Source: G965216255 sp965216255
GTDB taxonomy: Bacteria > Bacteroidota > Rhodothermia > Rhodothermales > Bin80
Length of the DNA: 64,000 nucleotides
Assembly (NCBI GenBank): GCA_965216255.1
Contig: OZ244148.1
Location: 682,001-746,000 of the forward strand
Reading direction: 5' to 3'
Position 1 is the stretch's first letter; every line of letters begins with the position of its first letter. Below are positions 30,292-39,864 of the stretch, one piece after another. Under the pieces are notes generated by a model that had not been told where the DNA came from, made no database searches, and saw only the letters and a list, made by a program, of their open reading frames with translations. Made by a program: the position numbers and the translations under genes.

Positions 30292-31155
30292 TCAGTTTCC
30301 CATGATTAGCGTATCAAACGGCACCCATGTGGCACTCAGGCGGTAGCCGGCACCGACGAACCCAAAGCCGTTTTCAACATTGTTGAGCGTTCCCGGCTGT
30401 ACCAGGATTTCCGGGTCAAAAGCGCCGCCAGGCGGATCCCATTCAGCGTTGGCCACAATGAGGCGCAGCACAAGTTGCGTAAGCTTCAGACCAATAGATG
30501 CATCCACAGGAACATGCTGTTCGAGTTCACGCTGCAGCCGGCGCAGATCGGCCGCCGGCATAAGATCAATAACCCAGCCCCCGTCAACCCGCCGCTCCTT
30601 GCCGTCGTATGCCTGCGTTGACGCACCTATTTCAATCCCGGCGGGCGAACGAAATCGGAAGCGGTAAGTTACTTCAATACGAATCAGCCTGGGAACGTTT
30701 CCTGCCACGAACGCGCGCAGAAGCACGGGTGCCAAGTCTGCCCGCGGCGGCATCGCCAGCATAGCCTCCTCTGGGACGCGCACGTCCACGCTGGAAAAGG
30801 CTCCATCGCTGCGACGGGCCATTAGCCGGTAACTGACACCGTGCTCGGCGGCAAACGGTGCCCAGAAGACATGGGCAAATTGTCCTGCTGGCTCGAGGAC
30901 CACCGAATCCCGCCATACCTGCGTCGTGCCCCGTTCCTCTGCCGTCGTCGTGACTACGGCATCCAGCGCCCCCCTACCGGCTGGCTGCAACTGGCCTTCG
31001 ATGGGATACACCCGCACCCACTGCGTATCAGCCTGTGGCGTCAACGCACCGTAAATGGAAAACGGGAAGTCTGTCCCCACGATGGCTACCACGTGCTCTT
31101 CGCACGAGATTTGCGCGAGAGCTCCTGCCATAGCGAGAAGATACACGTAGCGCAT
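30292..31155 (-). CDS. DUF4249-like outer-membrane lipoprotein
   Basis: A 287-residue protein with a lipoprotein signal (LLAMAGALAQISCEE, lipidated Cys near residue 18) and a beta-rich body. Position and shape match the DUF4249 lipoproteins that accompany TonB-dependent receptors in Bacteroidota. The start codon shares its first base with the receptor stop (TGATG), implying translational coupling. I expect an accessory lid or assembly partner of the receptor; the specific ligand is unknown. Confidence 0.7.
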   Translation of the reverse strand: MRYVYLLAMAGALAQISCEEHVVAIVGTDFPFSIYGALTPQADTQWVRVYPIEGQLQPAGRGALDAVVTTTAEERGTTQVWRDSVVLEPAGQFAHVFWAPFAAEHGVSYRLMARRSDGAFSSVDVRVPEEAMLAMPPRADLAPVLLRAFVAGNVPRLIRIEVTYRFRFRSPAGIEIGASTQAYDGKERRVDGGWVIDLMPAADLRRLQRELEQHVPVDASIGLKLTQLVLRLIVANAEWDPPGGAFDPEILVQPGTLNNVENGFGFVGAGYRLSATWVPFDTLIMGN

Positions 31156-33449
31156 CAGAAGGCAACCTTCAGGCCAAAAGATGGAACAACGGGCAGCTGG
31201 TCCACACGACGCAGTGTAAATACGTCCAGGTAGAAGAGGTTGCTTCGGTCATACAGGTTGATGACGCTAGCCTGCACCGTGACATCAGCGCCGCCTGCTG
31301 CGAAAGTGCGTGCAACCGATGCATCCAGTCGGTGATAGGCGGGCAGGCGAGCGGCGTAAGGGCGCTCATAGATCACGCGCCGGGACCCCGGCTGTGAGGC
31401 GATGCTGGTGATGTCGTCCACCGGCACAAATCCATCGAAGGCTACCGGACGGCTGAACGGCAGGCCCGAGCCGAAGGACAGTCTGGCGCTCGCTTCGAAG
31501 CCCCGCAGCGTAGCCGAAAGCAGCACGTTCAACTGGTGGCGCCGGTCGTGCGGAGGGTTGAATGCCAGGGCCTCCTCCCCGTACCACAGTTGCAACGACG
31601 CCTGCTGCGCCGCATACCGCGTGGCCGCATACCCGTAGCTCACCTGGCCATAGAATAGGCGGCGGCGCAGCTCCAGGCGCAGGTCGAAGCCGCGCACACT
31701 CCCTGTCGCCGGCTGCAGCCGCGTGGTGAAGCGCGGATATGCTGTCCATTCCGCAATATATAGATTGTCCAGACGCTTGATGAAGCTCTCCGCACGGAAC
31801 TGGAGTCCTGAAGGCAACACGAGTCTGTAGCCAAAAAGAGCGTGCAGGGCCCGCTGCGCCCGTCCAGCACGCACATCGTCGCCGTCGGATTGTGGCCGCG
31901 GCGCGCTTGTCCATACAGTAAAAACGCTGGCGGCGTCGCGCCGGTCGCTAAGGCCCAGCACGGCCTGGTGGTAGAGCCCGCTGGCGGCGCTTAGCTGGTG
32001 GCGCCCGCGCTCCCACTCGATGCGCATTCTCGGCTCCACGAATGGGGCAAAGCGCATGTCGAAGAATTGAATGCGCAGGCCAGGGCGGAGGCGCAGGCCG
32101 GCACCGAACCTGAATTCGGGCTCCACGTACGTAGCCACGTGCTCGGCCTTTTGGGAAGCCACCTCAATATTCTGATACAGGCCGCCGAGCATGCTCCGCG
32201 TGGCAATCACGCGGAGTGTCATCCCGGCGTCCACATCGGTCCTGTCGCCGTAGAACGTCGCGTCCGCGGAAAAATGCCGGTTCTCAATGCGGCCCTCCCG
32301 CGCTGGCGCCCCGGGCTGACCCAGCTCCGAAGCCAGGTAAGAATACGACGCCCGTATGTCGGCCGAAAGCGGATACTTGCGTGGCAGCACAAGGTAGCGC
32401 ACGCCAGCGGACCTGTTTTCCCACCGGACCTCGTCGGGGCTTGGTCCCTCATGGAGGCTACCCCGGTCATGGGTGCGGAGCACCAGCAGGGAAGCGCGGC
32501 TCGACGCTGTGATGCTGGCTGCCACCTTTAGGAACAGATCCCCGAAATCGAATGGAATATCGCCCCGGATAAGCCGGGAGGCCCCCTCTTTGACCAGTGA
32601 CCGGCGGAGCGATGCCAACACGGAGAGCCGGCCCGGGATGAGGGGCCCCTCAAGCTGCGCACTGCTGATAAACGGCGAGAGCGTGGCGGAGCCTGCAAAG
32701 TGCTTGGTGCTTCCAGAGCGCGCCGCCACATCAATAACCGAGGATATCCGCTCTCCGAATCGGGTGCCGAAGCCGCCGGCATAGATATCGCTGCGACTGA
32801 TGATGCCCGACGGGAAGGCGGAGTAGAATCCGAGAATGTGCATGGGCTGGTACACCATCACGCCGTCAATCTGGACCAGATTCTGCGCAGGCTCACCGCC
32901 ACGTATGAAGAATTGTCCGCCGCGGTCCCCCACGGTCACCACGCCGGGCATGGCCGCCAGGTAGCCAGCGAGGTCACCGGTAAGGTCCGGCATGGGGATC
33001 CGGGCTATGTCGCGCGGCCGCGCGGCCACATACCCTGCCGAGCTGCGCACCCGTTCCGACTCTACGACCAATTCCCGCAGCGCAATGCCCGGCGACAACT
33101 CGATGTTCAGTACGCGGCTGTCCGCAGCCGTAAACTCGAGACTGTCCGTAAACACTTCGTACCCAATGCGGGAGGCGCTGAGCACATATCGACCCGGCTC
33201 GATGCTGGGCAGAAGGTACGACCCGTCCAGGTCCGTCACGGTACCTTTCATGCCGCCCTGCAGTGAGGAAAGCACCACGTGGACGAGTTCCAGAGAGGTG
33301 CCCTCCTCTGCATCCGTGACAAATCCGCGCAGCGTCTGCGCCCCCAGGAGACCGGGTGCCAGAGGGCACACCATGAAAAAGAAGACACGTAGAAGCACGC
33401 GCCACGAGGCGCCAGTCCGACGCATTGGCGCCCGTTCAGTGGCAGACAT
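31155..33449 (-). CDS. TonB-dependent receptor with carboxypeptidase-regulatory-like N-terminus
   Basis: A 764-residue outer-membrane receptor. The signal peptide (VLLRVFFFMVCPLAPGLLGA) is followed by a carboxypeptidase-regulatory-like domain (about 38-120; GTVTDLDGSYLLPSIEPGRY), a plug domain (about 125-230; FFIRGGEPAQNLVQIDGVMV) and a beta barrel ending in Phe (GLKVAF). I chose the ATG at 33449 directly before the signal peptide; the frame is open further up to 33686, into the divergent gene. It heads an operon with the lipoprotein, etfB and etfA. Its first 881 bp are duplicated at 37849-38729. Confidence 0.93.
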   Translation of the reverse strand: MSATERAPMRRTGASWRVLLRVFFFMVCPLAPGLLGAQTLRGFVTDAEEGTSLELVHVVLSSLQGGMKGTVTDLDGSYLLPSIEPGRYVLSASRIGYEVFTDSLEFTAADSRVLNIELSPGIALRELVVESERVRSSAGYVAARPRDIARIPMPDLTGDLAGYLAAMPGVVTVGDRGGQFFIRGGEPAQNLVQIDGVMVYQPMHILGFYSAFPSGIISRSDIYAGGFGTRFGERISSVIDVAARSGSTKHFAGSATLSPFISSAQLEGPLIPGRLSVLASLRRSLVKEGASRLIRGDIPFDFGDLFLKVAASITASSRASLLVLRTHDRGSLHEGPSPDEVRWENRSAGVRYLVLPRKYPLSADIRASYSYLASELGQPGAPAREGRIENRHFSADATFYGDRTDVDAGMTLRVIATRSMLGGLYQNIEVASQKAEHVATYVEPEFRFGAGLRLRPGLRIQFFDMRFAPFVEPRMRIEWERGRHQLSAASGLYHQAVLGLSDRRDAASVFTVWTSAPRPQSDGDDVRAGRAQRALHALFGYRLVLPSGLQFRAESFIKRLDNLYIAEWTAYPRFTTRLQPATGSVRGFDLRLELRRRLFYGQVSYGYAATRYAAQQASLQLWYGEEALAFNPPHDRRHQLNVLLSATLRGFEASARLSFGSGLPFSRPVAFDGFVPVDDITSIASQPGSRRVIYERPYAARLPAYHRLDASVARTFAAGGADVTVQASVINLYDRSNLFYLDVFTLRRVDQLPVVPSFGLKVAF

Positions 33450-34086
33450 GCCTTCAAGGTAGCTGCGGCATCCGGCCAATAACAAGACAGCGGCTTTTTG
33501 TACCTTCCAAGGTTTAATCTTCGAGGGCACCATGGCGGCAATGAAGGGATGGGGCATCATCGGTGCCAGTACCATTGCCCGGCAGTATATGATTGGCGCC
33601 ATAAACAGGCAGCCCGACAGCCGCGCCGTGGCCGTAATGAGCCGCTCCGCAGAACGCGGTAAGCTGTTCGCGCAGGCGTGCGGCATTCCGCGATCCTATG
33701 CCACCGTAGACGGGCTGCTGGCGGACCCTGATGTTGACATCGTATATATCTGTACGACGAACGAACGGCACAAGGCCGAAACGATCGCTGCCGCGCGCAG
33801 CGGCAAGCACGTACTCTGCGAGAAGCCGCTGGCGCTGAATGTGGGTGACGCCCGGGAAATGGTGGAGACCTGCGCGCACGCAGGCCTCGTTCTGGGCACA
33901 AATCATCACCTGCGCAACGCGATAACGCACCGTACACTGCGGCGGCTCGTTGGCGAAGGCGCCATTGGAGAGCCCCTCGCCTCGCGCGTATTCCACGCTG
34001 TATTGCTGCCGGAAAATCTCCGCACATGGCGCATCCATGACCCCGGAACCGGCGGTGGAGTAATACTTGACATTACGCTCCACGAC
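32569..34086. repeat. 1518-bp direct repeat, left copy
   Basis: Matches 37849-39366 at a constant offset of 5280 bp with about fourteen mismatches by eye (about 99% identity). It spans the 5' part of the TonB receptor gene, the divergent intergenic region and the 5' part of the oxidoreductase gene. Confidence 0.95.
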
Positions 34087-34146
34087 CGCGATAACTTGAC
34101 CTGCAAGCGCGCCGAACGTACGCAGGGATTTCTATTGTCGCGATAG
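33532..34146 (+). pseudogene. Gfo/Idh/MocA oxidoreductase, truncated copy
   Basis: Identical in design to the intact gene at 38812-39825 for its first 185 or so residues (Rossmann start WGIIGASTIARQYMIGAI, motif CEKPLALNVGDA). It diverges abruptly after DITLHD at about 34086 and stops at 34146 with an unrelated tail. It has lost most of the substrate-binding domain and should be inactive. It is the left product of the repeat event. Confidence 0.92.
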
Positions 34147-34260
34147 GCTACAGAGACACCGCTGACGAGCAGGCCGCACACGAAAAGGCACGCTCGCCCA
34201 AGGCCATATTGTCTCCTCTTTCTTGGCACATGCCGCAACACATCGCATACACTCTGAACC

Positions 34261-35052
34261 TTAGTTGAGTAGACTTGCAACGACATCCCCAAGACACTCC
34301 TCCCAACGCGGCGTCGGCCACATGGCCCCCTGCACTTCGAGCCTTCGATCGATGTAGTAGACAAACACTGCCTTCAATCCTTCCGACTGCCTAATCTTCG
34401 TACACTCCCGCCTGACATCTTCCGACGTCGGTTCCACGTCTCCGTAGTCACTCCAAATCGATGAGTGTTGGAGCATATCCGACACGATGATAAACGAATC
34501 AAGATCTTCGTGATGTTGAACAAGATAGGTCAACGTTTCGACGATGGGAGAACTATCGGCTTCCTTACGATCAACAAGCTTATGGAACTCCGCTCCTATA
34601 TTTTGCAAAAATCGTCGGAATTCAATTTCTACTACCCGCGGGTTCTCGTACAGCACATTTGCCATGGCGCCCTGTTTTGGAATACACCATGAGCGACCCG
34701 TTTGCCTCGGGATCTCATCCTCCGATTCCGGTAGCCCGTAGATTGACAGCTTCTGAAGGAAGGGCACCTGGAGCGTATCTCGCACCAACGCACCGATCCT
34801 CTCAAACGCTGCTTCCCCGTCTTCTTCCAAGATCTCGTTGGATGTATCGATCAAGATTACCGTATGCCCGGGAACTTCAATTTGTTCCTGAAGCTGTGGC
34901 CAAGTCCCCATCGGGCAATACCCATCCGCAAACCGAACACGGAGTTGGTCGGCATACCACAACCTATAGCCGAAGAATACTACTATGACTGCCAATATTA
35001 CCAAGACCGGTATCGGCCAGCGATCATTGATCCAGTCGAGGCGACCAGTCAT
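34261..35052 (-). CDS. membrane-anchored VWA-like protein of unknown function
   Basis: A 263-residue protein with one N-terminal transmembrane helix (WPIPVLVILAVIVVFFGYRL, about 12-32), then an extracytoplasmic domain. HTVILIDTSNEI begins a von Willebrand A-like fold with a degenerate metal site (D-x-S-x-E). A later DSFIIVSDMLQHSS strand carries a second acidic position. I do not know the family. It lies in the insert between the 1.5-kb repeats, on the same strand as the four-helix membrane protein upstream. The two were probably adjacent before the IS1595 remnant entered. Base composition is less GC-rich than the flanking genes. Confidence 0.6.
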   Translation of the reverse strand: MTGRLDWINDRWPIPVLVILAVIVVFFGYRLWYADQLRVRFADGYCPMGTWPQLQEQIEVPGHTVILIDTSNEILEEDGEAAFERIGALVRDTLQVPFLQKLSIYGLPESEDEIPRQTGRSWCIPKQGAMANVLYENPRVVEIEFRRFLQNIGAEFHKLVDRKEADSSPIVETLTYLVQHHEDLDSFIIVSDMLQHSSIWSDYGDVEPTSEDVRRECTKIRQSEGLKAVFVYYIDRRLEVQGAMWPTPRWEECLGDVVASLLN

Positions 35053-35104
35053 CTTTCACCCGTGCCGTTAAAAACTAACGGCCATTGTATACTATAGTTG
35101 AAGT

Positions 35105-35140
35105 CGGCGGCGGTGATTTCGCACCCGCCGTCTTTTTCTT
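35105..35140 (+). terminator. stem-loop followed by T-run
   Basis: CGGCGG-TG pairs with CAC-CCGCCG with one bulge around the loop ATTTCG, followed by TCTTTTTCTT. It has the form of an intrinsic terminator on the plus strand, but no plus-strand gene ends here, so it may be a relic carried with the insert. Confidence 0.35.
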
Positions 35141-35270
35141 GGGCCTCAGTAGCGCCCATGCTTTTACCAAGGACAACAAGCCCTGGTCACGCCAGTTCAA
35201 GCTTGGCACGCGGCTTATGCGCTCAAATCTCATGCGTGCTTCTTCTTTCCTGCTCATGGTGTACGCACCA

Positions 35271-36054
35271 CTAATTCTTTGTAGAGCACGCGATGTCCAA
35301 CCAGCTTGCCTTTACGTGCAGCATTTGAGCCACCGTTTCTAGCGGGCGCATGTTGTGCTTGCCCGCAAACTGCGCCACGTACCTGTGCAGGTGCTGCTTG
35401 TCGAATTGGTGATACGTGCCATGATAAACCCGCTTCAACATAACCCTAGCGGATTCCGCTCTTTCGTTGTGCGCCACGCCGGTGACGTATTCGCTGCCGC
35501 TGTGTCTAACAGTTCCAGACTTCATTCCGTTCATATCCCCGTAGGCTACCGCTTCGTCCGCGTCCACGATCCACCCGCATCCAGCTGTGCATGTTCCTCT
35601 CCAAGCCACCCACGTAGGTCTCCTCAACCGCGGTTGGGCCTGCACACAGCGGGGGCAACCTGCATTCAGTTCCTCGCGAATAAACTGTAACATGAACCAA
35701 GCTGTCACTCAAGGCACACCAAGTTCGCAGTGCAGTTTCATGCTGGACACGCTTTTGGAATGGTGGATTCGAAATAAATGGCCCAACCCCAAATTCGTCA
35801 AGGCAAATTAATAGATTCGATTGCCGTGCCGGTCTTGGCGCTGCAGTACTTCTTGCATGCATGGCATCGGTACTGCATTGTTTCCCGGTTGACCTCATAA
35901 CACGTCCAAATTGCCGCAACGCACGCAGGTGCACCCACTCGCGGAACATTACGACAACATCAATCCACTTGCGGGTCGCCGCCTCGTCTGGCATCATGTC
36001 TACCAACTCCATAATTGTGATACCCTTGTAGAGTGATCGTCGTACTCTAGTCAT
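35271..36054 (-). pseudogene. IS1595-family transposase remnant, heavily decayed
   Basis: Recognisable pieces in several frames include ITIMELVDMMPDEAATRKWI at the N-terminus, VEETYVGGLERN at the core Glu-Thr-Tyr-Val-Gly-Gly motif, and the end GTYHQFDKQHLHRYVAQFAG followed by KHNMRPLETVAQM. It is much more decayed than the copy at 21965-22943 and not derived from it recently. It separates the two membrane genes of the insert. Confidence 0.75.
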
Positions 36055-36113
36055 TTTATTCCCCGATCTCGGATGGTTACGCAAATCATGCGAATCATTA
36101 GCCTAAATGCCAA

Positions 36114-37484
36114 CTAGTTGGATGACAACTTAAGTGGTCCACATATGACCTTTTCGTATTTCTTCCATAAGTCATCGACATGTTTCGCTTCGTCGGCAAT
36201 CTTGGAAAAGAACTCCTCTTGTCCAGAATTAGTCCAATCAGCAATCTGCTCGTCGGCTAATTTCAAGACCGTCCTATCCGCTGGAGTTGCCGGAAAAGAC
36301 AAACCGACCCGTAGACTTTCGCGATGCTTCTGCAACATCTTTAGATCAATCTCATCAACGTGATTGATATTGTAGGCAATTACGAAATGAGATAGAATGG
36401 AGTGCAAAGATATTTCTTCGGTCCAATCCTGCTCCAGATCCTCGAATCGATTCTTCGCCTCAAGGTTGTCTAAGGCCAGCTCCTCAACCCATCCCGCGAC
36501 CTCAGGACGAATCTTGTCGGTTAGTATTTTTCGGAATTCTTGGGAGAGCGCATTAAATTCCTCAAGGACCTGAGTTCGTTCGTCCGCAAGATGTTTCCGC
36601 TCCTGTGATCGGCGCACACCGGGCTTCATGAAGGTATATCCCTTGTAGAAACCGGCCGCGCACAAGGCTATTCCCAATAAAAAGAATAGCAACGACTCTA
36701 GATTCCACGCCACAGGATTAAAGGAGATATCTCTTGCAATTTCCTGCAGTACCATAGCCATGTCGGTTTCCACCGCTTGGGGACCTTGCCGTGCGCTTTC
36801 GTCAATGATTCGCGCAAACGCTTCGCGATGCCGACCGACGAGCAAGTTGAGTCCGAGAACCAAAAGACCCCATAAGGCGCACGCCGGGCCAAGCCAACGG
36901 CGGTAGGCGGAGTTCCTGTGTATACTGGACATGAGCAGGCCGCTGCCCGCGCCTAGAGCTGCAACATTAATGGTTGAGACAAGAACGGCGGTTATAAAGG
37001 CTCCCAGCATGCCCGTTGGCAGCACTGATGCCAAAAGGGAGACATTTGCCGCGGCTTCGATCACGATGAAAACAGCCAAGACCGCTGTAAATTTTAGCCA
37101 GTCGTTTGTTGTCTTGGGGTCAGATAGATCCGGCGGTGCATCCCTCGATTCAACGTTCTTCCAGTTTTCTTGGAAGTCTAAACTGCGTTGACGCAGAGCC
37201 AAGAGCGCGTTCTCTGCATCGATCCTCACTTGGCTAGGGCGCTTTGAACATTCGAACTTCCAGCCGTTGAGAGGTTTGCCGAGCATCGAGCGAAGCTTTC
37301 CTAGGACAATATTGATGGCTTGCTGGAAAGTGGTCTGGATCTCGGCGAGTAATCTGAGATGCGCTGACCTCCACTCACTGCTGGTGTTTTCAGCTATGCT
37401 CGTTGCCCTTTTGCATAGCGCTTCGAGATCAATGCCGAAGCCTGTGAAATTCGGGTCGAATGTACTATAGCGGGTAGAATTCAT
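36114..37484 (-). CDS. four-helix membrane protein with coiled-coil arms, unknown function
   Basis: A 456-residue protein starting at ATG 37484 (the frame opens at 37535). An alpha-helical, probably cytosolic N-terminal region of about 125 residues is followed by four transmembrane helices at about 131-155, 160-185, 200-217 and 262-282. Examples are FTAVLAVFIVIEAAANVSLL and LLFFLLGIALCAAGFYKGYT. A long charged helical C-terminal arm follows (from ERKHLADERTQVLEEFNALS to the end). No catalytic motif is visible. This arrangement of paired helices with coiled-coil arms suggests a scaffold or gated membrane assembly; that is inference. Its likely partner is the VWA-like protein at 34261-35052. 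Confidence 0.65.
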   Translation of the reverse strand: MNSTRYSTFDPNFTGFGIDLEALCKRATSIAENTSSEWRSAHLRLLAEIQTTFQQAINIVLGKLRSMLGKPLNGWKFECSKRPSQVRIDAENALLALRQRSLDFQENWKNVESRDAPPDLSDPKTTNDWLKFTAVLAVFIVIEAAANVSLLASVLPTGMLGAFITAVLVSTINVAALGAGSGLLMSSIHRNSAYRRWLGPACALWGLLVLGLNLLVGRHREAFARIIDESARQGPQAVETDMAMVLQEIARDISFNPVAWNLESLLFFLLGIALCAAGFYKGYTFMKPGVRRSQERKHLADERTQVLEEFNALSQEFRKILTDKIRPEVAGWVEELALDNLEAKNRFEDLEQDWTEEISLHSILSHFVIAYNINHVDEIDLKMLQKHRESLRVGLSFPATPADRTVLKLADEQIADWTNSGQEEFFSKIADEAKHVDDLWKKYEKVICGPLKLSSN

Positions 37485-37544
37485 AATGCCTAGTACTTGT
37501 ACTGTACCCCTAACGTTGCACAGAATTGCGATCAACTCAAGAAA

Positions 37545-38729
37545 TTAAGGCCGCCTGGTCATGGGTAATAGCGGGACAAGACTGTCCCAATGGGCATGGG
37601 TTGGCATTGTGGTTGAAGTCATTGTCTTGTTGGTCTCCGGCAGACCTGCATAGACGGCATATGGTATGCGGTACTGCAGTCCCTGGTGGGGATGCTGGTG
37701 GATGTAGAATGCAAAGTACGCCTCCAAACGCTGCCGTGCCTTTGGCAGGGTCGTGTATTCGTAGAGATAGACCTCCTCATACCCCGCGCTGCGCCAGAGA
37801 CGCTCGATCATGATGTTGTCGTAGCACCGGCCGCGGCCGCCAATCGATATAAGCCGGGAGGCCCCCCCTTTGACCAGTGACCGGCGGAGCGATGCCAACA
37901 CGGAGAGCCGGCCCGGGATGAGGGGCCCCTCAAGCTGCGCACTGCTGATAAACGGCGAGAGCGTGGCGGAGCCTGCAAAGTGCTTGGTGCTTCCAGAGCG
38001 CGCCGCCACATCAATAACCGAGGATATCCGCTCTCCGAATCGGGTGCCGAAGCCGCCGGCATAGATATCGCTGCGACTGATGATGCCCGACGGGAAGGCG
38101 GAGTAGAATCCGAGAATGTGCATGGGCTGGTACACCATCACGCCGTCAATCTGGACCAGATTCTGTGCAGGCTCACCGCCACGTATGAAGAATTGTCCGC
38201 CGCGGTCCCCCACGGTCACCACGCCGGGCATGGCCGCCAGGTAGCCAGCGAGGTCACCGGTAAGGTCCGGCATGGGGATCCGGGCTATGTCGCGCGGCCG
38301 CGCGGCCACATACCCTGCCGAGCTGCGCACCCGTTCCAACTCTACGACCAATTCCCGCAGCGCAATGCCCGGCGACAATTCGATGTTCAGGACGCGGCTG
38401 TCCGCAGCCGTAAACTCGAGACTGTCCGTAAACACTTCGTACCCAATGCGGGAGGCGCTGAGCACATATCGACCCGGCTCGATGCTGGGCAGAAGGTACG
38501 ATCCGTCCAGGTCCGTCACGGTACCTTTCAGGCCGCCCTGCAGTGAGGAGAGCACCACGTGGACGAGTTCCAGAGAGGTGCCCTCCTCTGCATCCGTGAC
38601 AAATCCGCGCAGCGTCTGCGCCCCCAGGAGACCGGGTGCCAGAGGGCACACCATGAAAAAGAAGACACGTAGAAGCACGCGCCACGAGGCGCCAGTCCGA
38701 CGCATTGGCGCCCGTTCAGTGGCAGACAT
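37545..38729 (-). pseudogene. chimeric ORF: TonB receptor 5' part fused to IS3 transposase 3' end
   Basis: From ATG 38729 it encodes the signal peptide, regulatory-like domain and plug of the receptor, 99% identical to 33449-32569. At 37849 it changes in frame to GGRGRCYDNIMIERLWRSAG and AYFAFYIHQHPHQGLQYRIP, the C-terminus of an IS3-group OrfB transposase, and runs to 37545. No beta barrel is present. If expressed, it would send a plug domain with a transposase tail to the periplasm. Almost certainly a by-product of the rearrangement. Confidence 0.9.
37560..37848 (-). mobile_element. IS3-family fragment (orfB 3' end)
   Basis: Encodes only the last 90 or so residues of an IS3 OrfB (the D-N-I-x-I-E-R-L-W catalytic Glu region and the HPHQGLQYRIPYAVYAG end). 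It forms the right junction of the insert, directly abutting the repeat at 37849. Confidence 0.85.
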
Positions 38730-39366
38730 ACCTTCAAGGTAGCTGCGGCATCCGGCCAATAACAAGACAGCGGCTTTTTGTACCTTCCAAGGTTTAATCT
38801 TCGAGGGCATCATGGCGGCAATGAAGGGATGGGGCATCATCGGTGCCAGTACCATTGCCCGGCAGTATATGATTGGCGCCATAAACAGGCAGCCCGACAG
38901 CCGCGCCGTGGCCGTAATGAGCCGCTCCGCAGAACGCGGTAAGCTGTTCGCGCAGGCGTGCGGCATTCCGCGATCCTATGCCACCGTAGACGGGCTGCTG
39001 GCGGACCCTGATGTTGACATCGTATATATCTGTACGACGAACGAACGGCACAAGGCCGAAACGATCGCTGCCGCGCGCAGCGGCAAGCACGTACTCTGCG
39101 AGAAGCCGCTGGCGCTGAATGTGGGTGACGCCCGGGAAATGGTGGAGACCTGCGCGCACGCAGGCCTCGTTCTGGGCACAAATCATCACCTGCGCAACGC
39201 GATAACGCACCGTACACTGCGGCGGCTCATTGGCGAAGGCGCCATTGGAGAGCCCCTCGCCGCGCGCGTATTCCACGCTGTATTGCTGCCGGAAAATCTC
39301 CGCACATGGCGCATCCATGACCCCGGAACCGGCGGCGGAGTAATACTTGACATTACGGTCCACGAC
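37849..39366. repeat. 1518-bp direct repeat, right copy
   Basis: Partner of 32569-34086 with the same orientation and a constant offset. Here the oxidoreductase end continues into the complete gene, while the TonB end is cut by an IS3 fragment. Confidence 0.95.
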
Positions 39367-39825
39367 ACGGATACGCTTCGCTTCGTGCTGGACGACGAAG
39401 TGGAGGAAGTCACCGCGCTGTCTGCGCAGCAGGGTCTGGCCTCTGCAGGCCTCGAAGATACCGTTATGGGCGTCATGCGCTTCAAGGGCGGCCTCCTCGC
39501 CCAGTTCCACGATGCGTTCACGGTTGCGCATGCGGGCACAGGCATGGAAATCCACTGCACGGAAGGCTCGCTTATCGCAGAGGATGTAATGACGCAGAAG
39601 CCCATCGGCCAAGTCTTTCTCCGGCGGGCAGAGGGCCGCACGGCCGTCGCCCTGGGCACGCACGAAGACCTCTACACGCGGGCCGTTCGGCGCTTCAATC
39701 GTGCGGTCGACGGAGGCTGCGAGCCTGCCGCCACGGCAGAGAACGGCGTGCGTTCACTGGCCGTCGCCCTAGCCGTACTCGAGTCCGCGCGCACCGGCCG
39801 GCGCGTCAGGGTGCGCTACTCCTAG
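38812..39825 (+). CDS. Gfo/Idh/MocA-family oxidoreductase
   Basis: A 337-residue NAD(P)-dependent sugar or cyclitol dehydrogenase-like protein. The Rossmann start WGIIGASTIARQYMIGAI and the CEKPLALNVGDAREMVE motif are followed by the C-terminal alpha/beta domain (GGGVILDITVHDTDTLRFVL, with the usual Asp-His region). Transcribed away from the TonB gene and followed 40 bp later by the CoA-transferase operon. The substrate is not evident. This is the intact copy of the gene cut at 33532-34146. Confidence 0.9.
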   Translation: MAAMKGWGIIGASTIARQYMIGAINRQPDSRAVAVMSRSAERGKLFAQACGIPRSYATVDGLLADPDVDIVYICTTNERHKAETIAAARSGKHVLCEKPLALNVGDAREMVETCAHAGLVLGTNHHLRNAITHRTLRRLIGEGAIGEPLAARVFHAVLLPENLRTWRIHDPGTGGGVILDITVHDTDTLRFVLDDEVEEVTALSAQQGLASAGLEDTVMGVMRFKGGLLAQFHDAFTVAHAGTGMEIHCTEGSLIAEDVMTQKPIGQVFLRRAEGRTAVALGTHEDLYTRAVRRFNRAVDGGCEPAATAENGVRSLAVALAVLESARTGRRVRVRYS

Positions 39826-39864
39826 TACCCCCATGCGCCTTCCCTCCAGGAGCCCTAAATCGGC

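Noticed and set aside
33450..33686. N-terminal extension of the TonB receptor into the divergent oxidoreductase gene
   Set aside because: It lies antisense to the start of the oxidoreductase, and a proper signal peptide follows the ATG at 33449.
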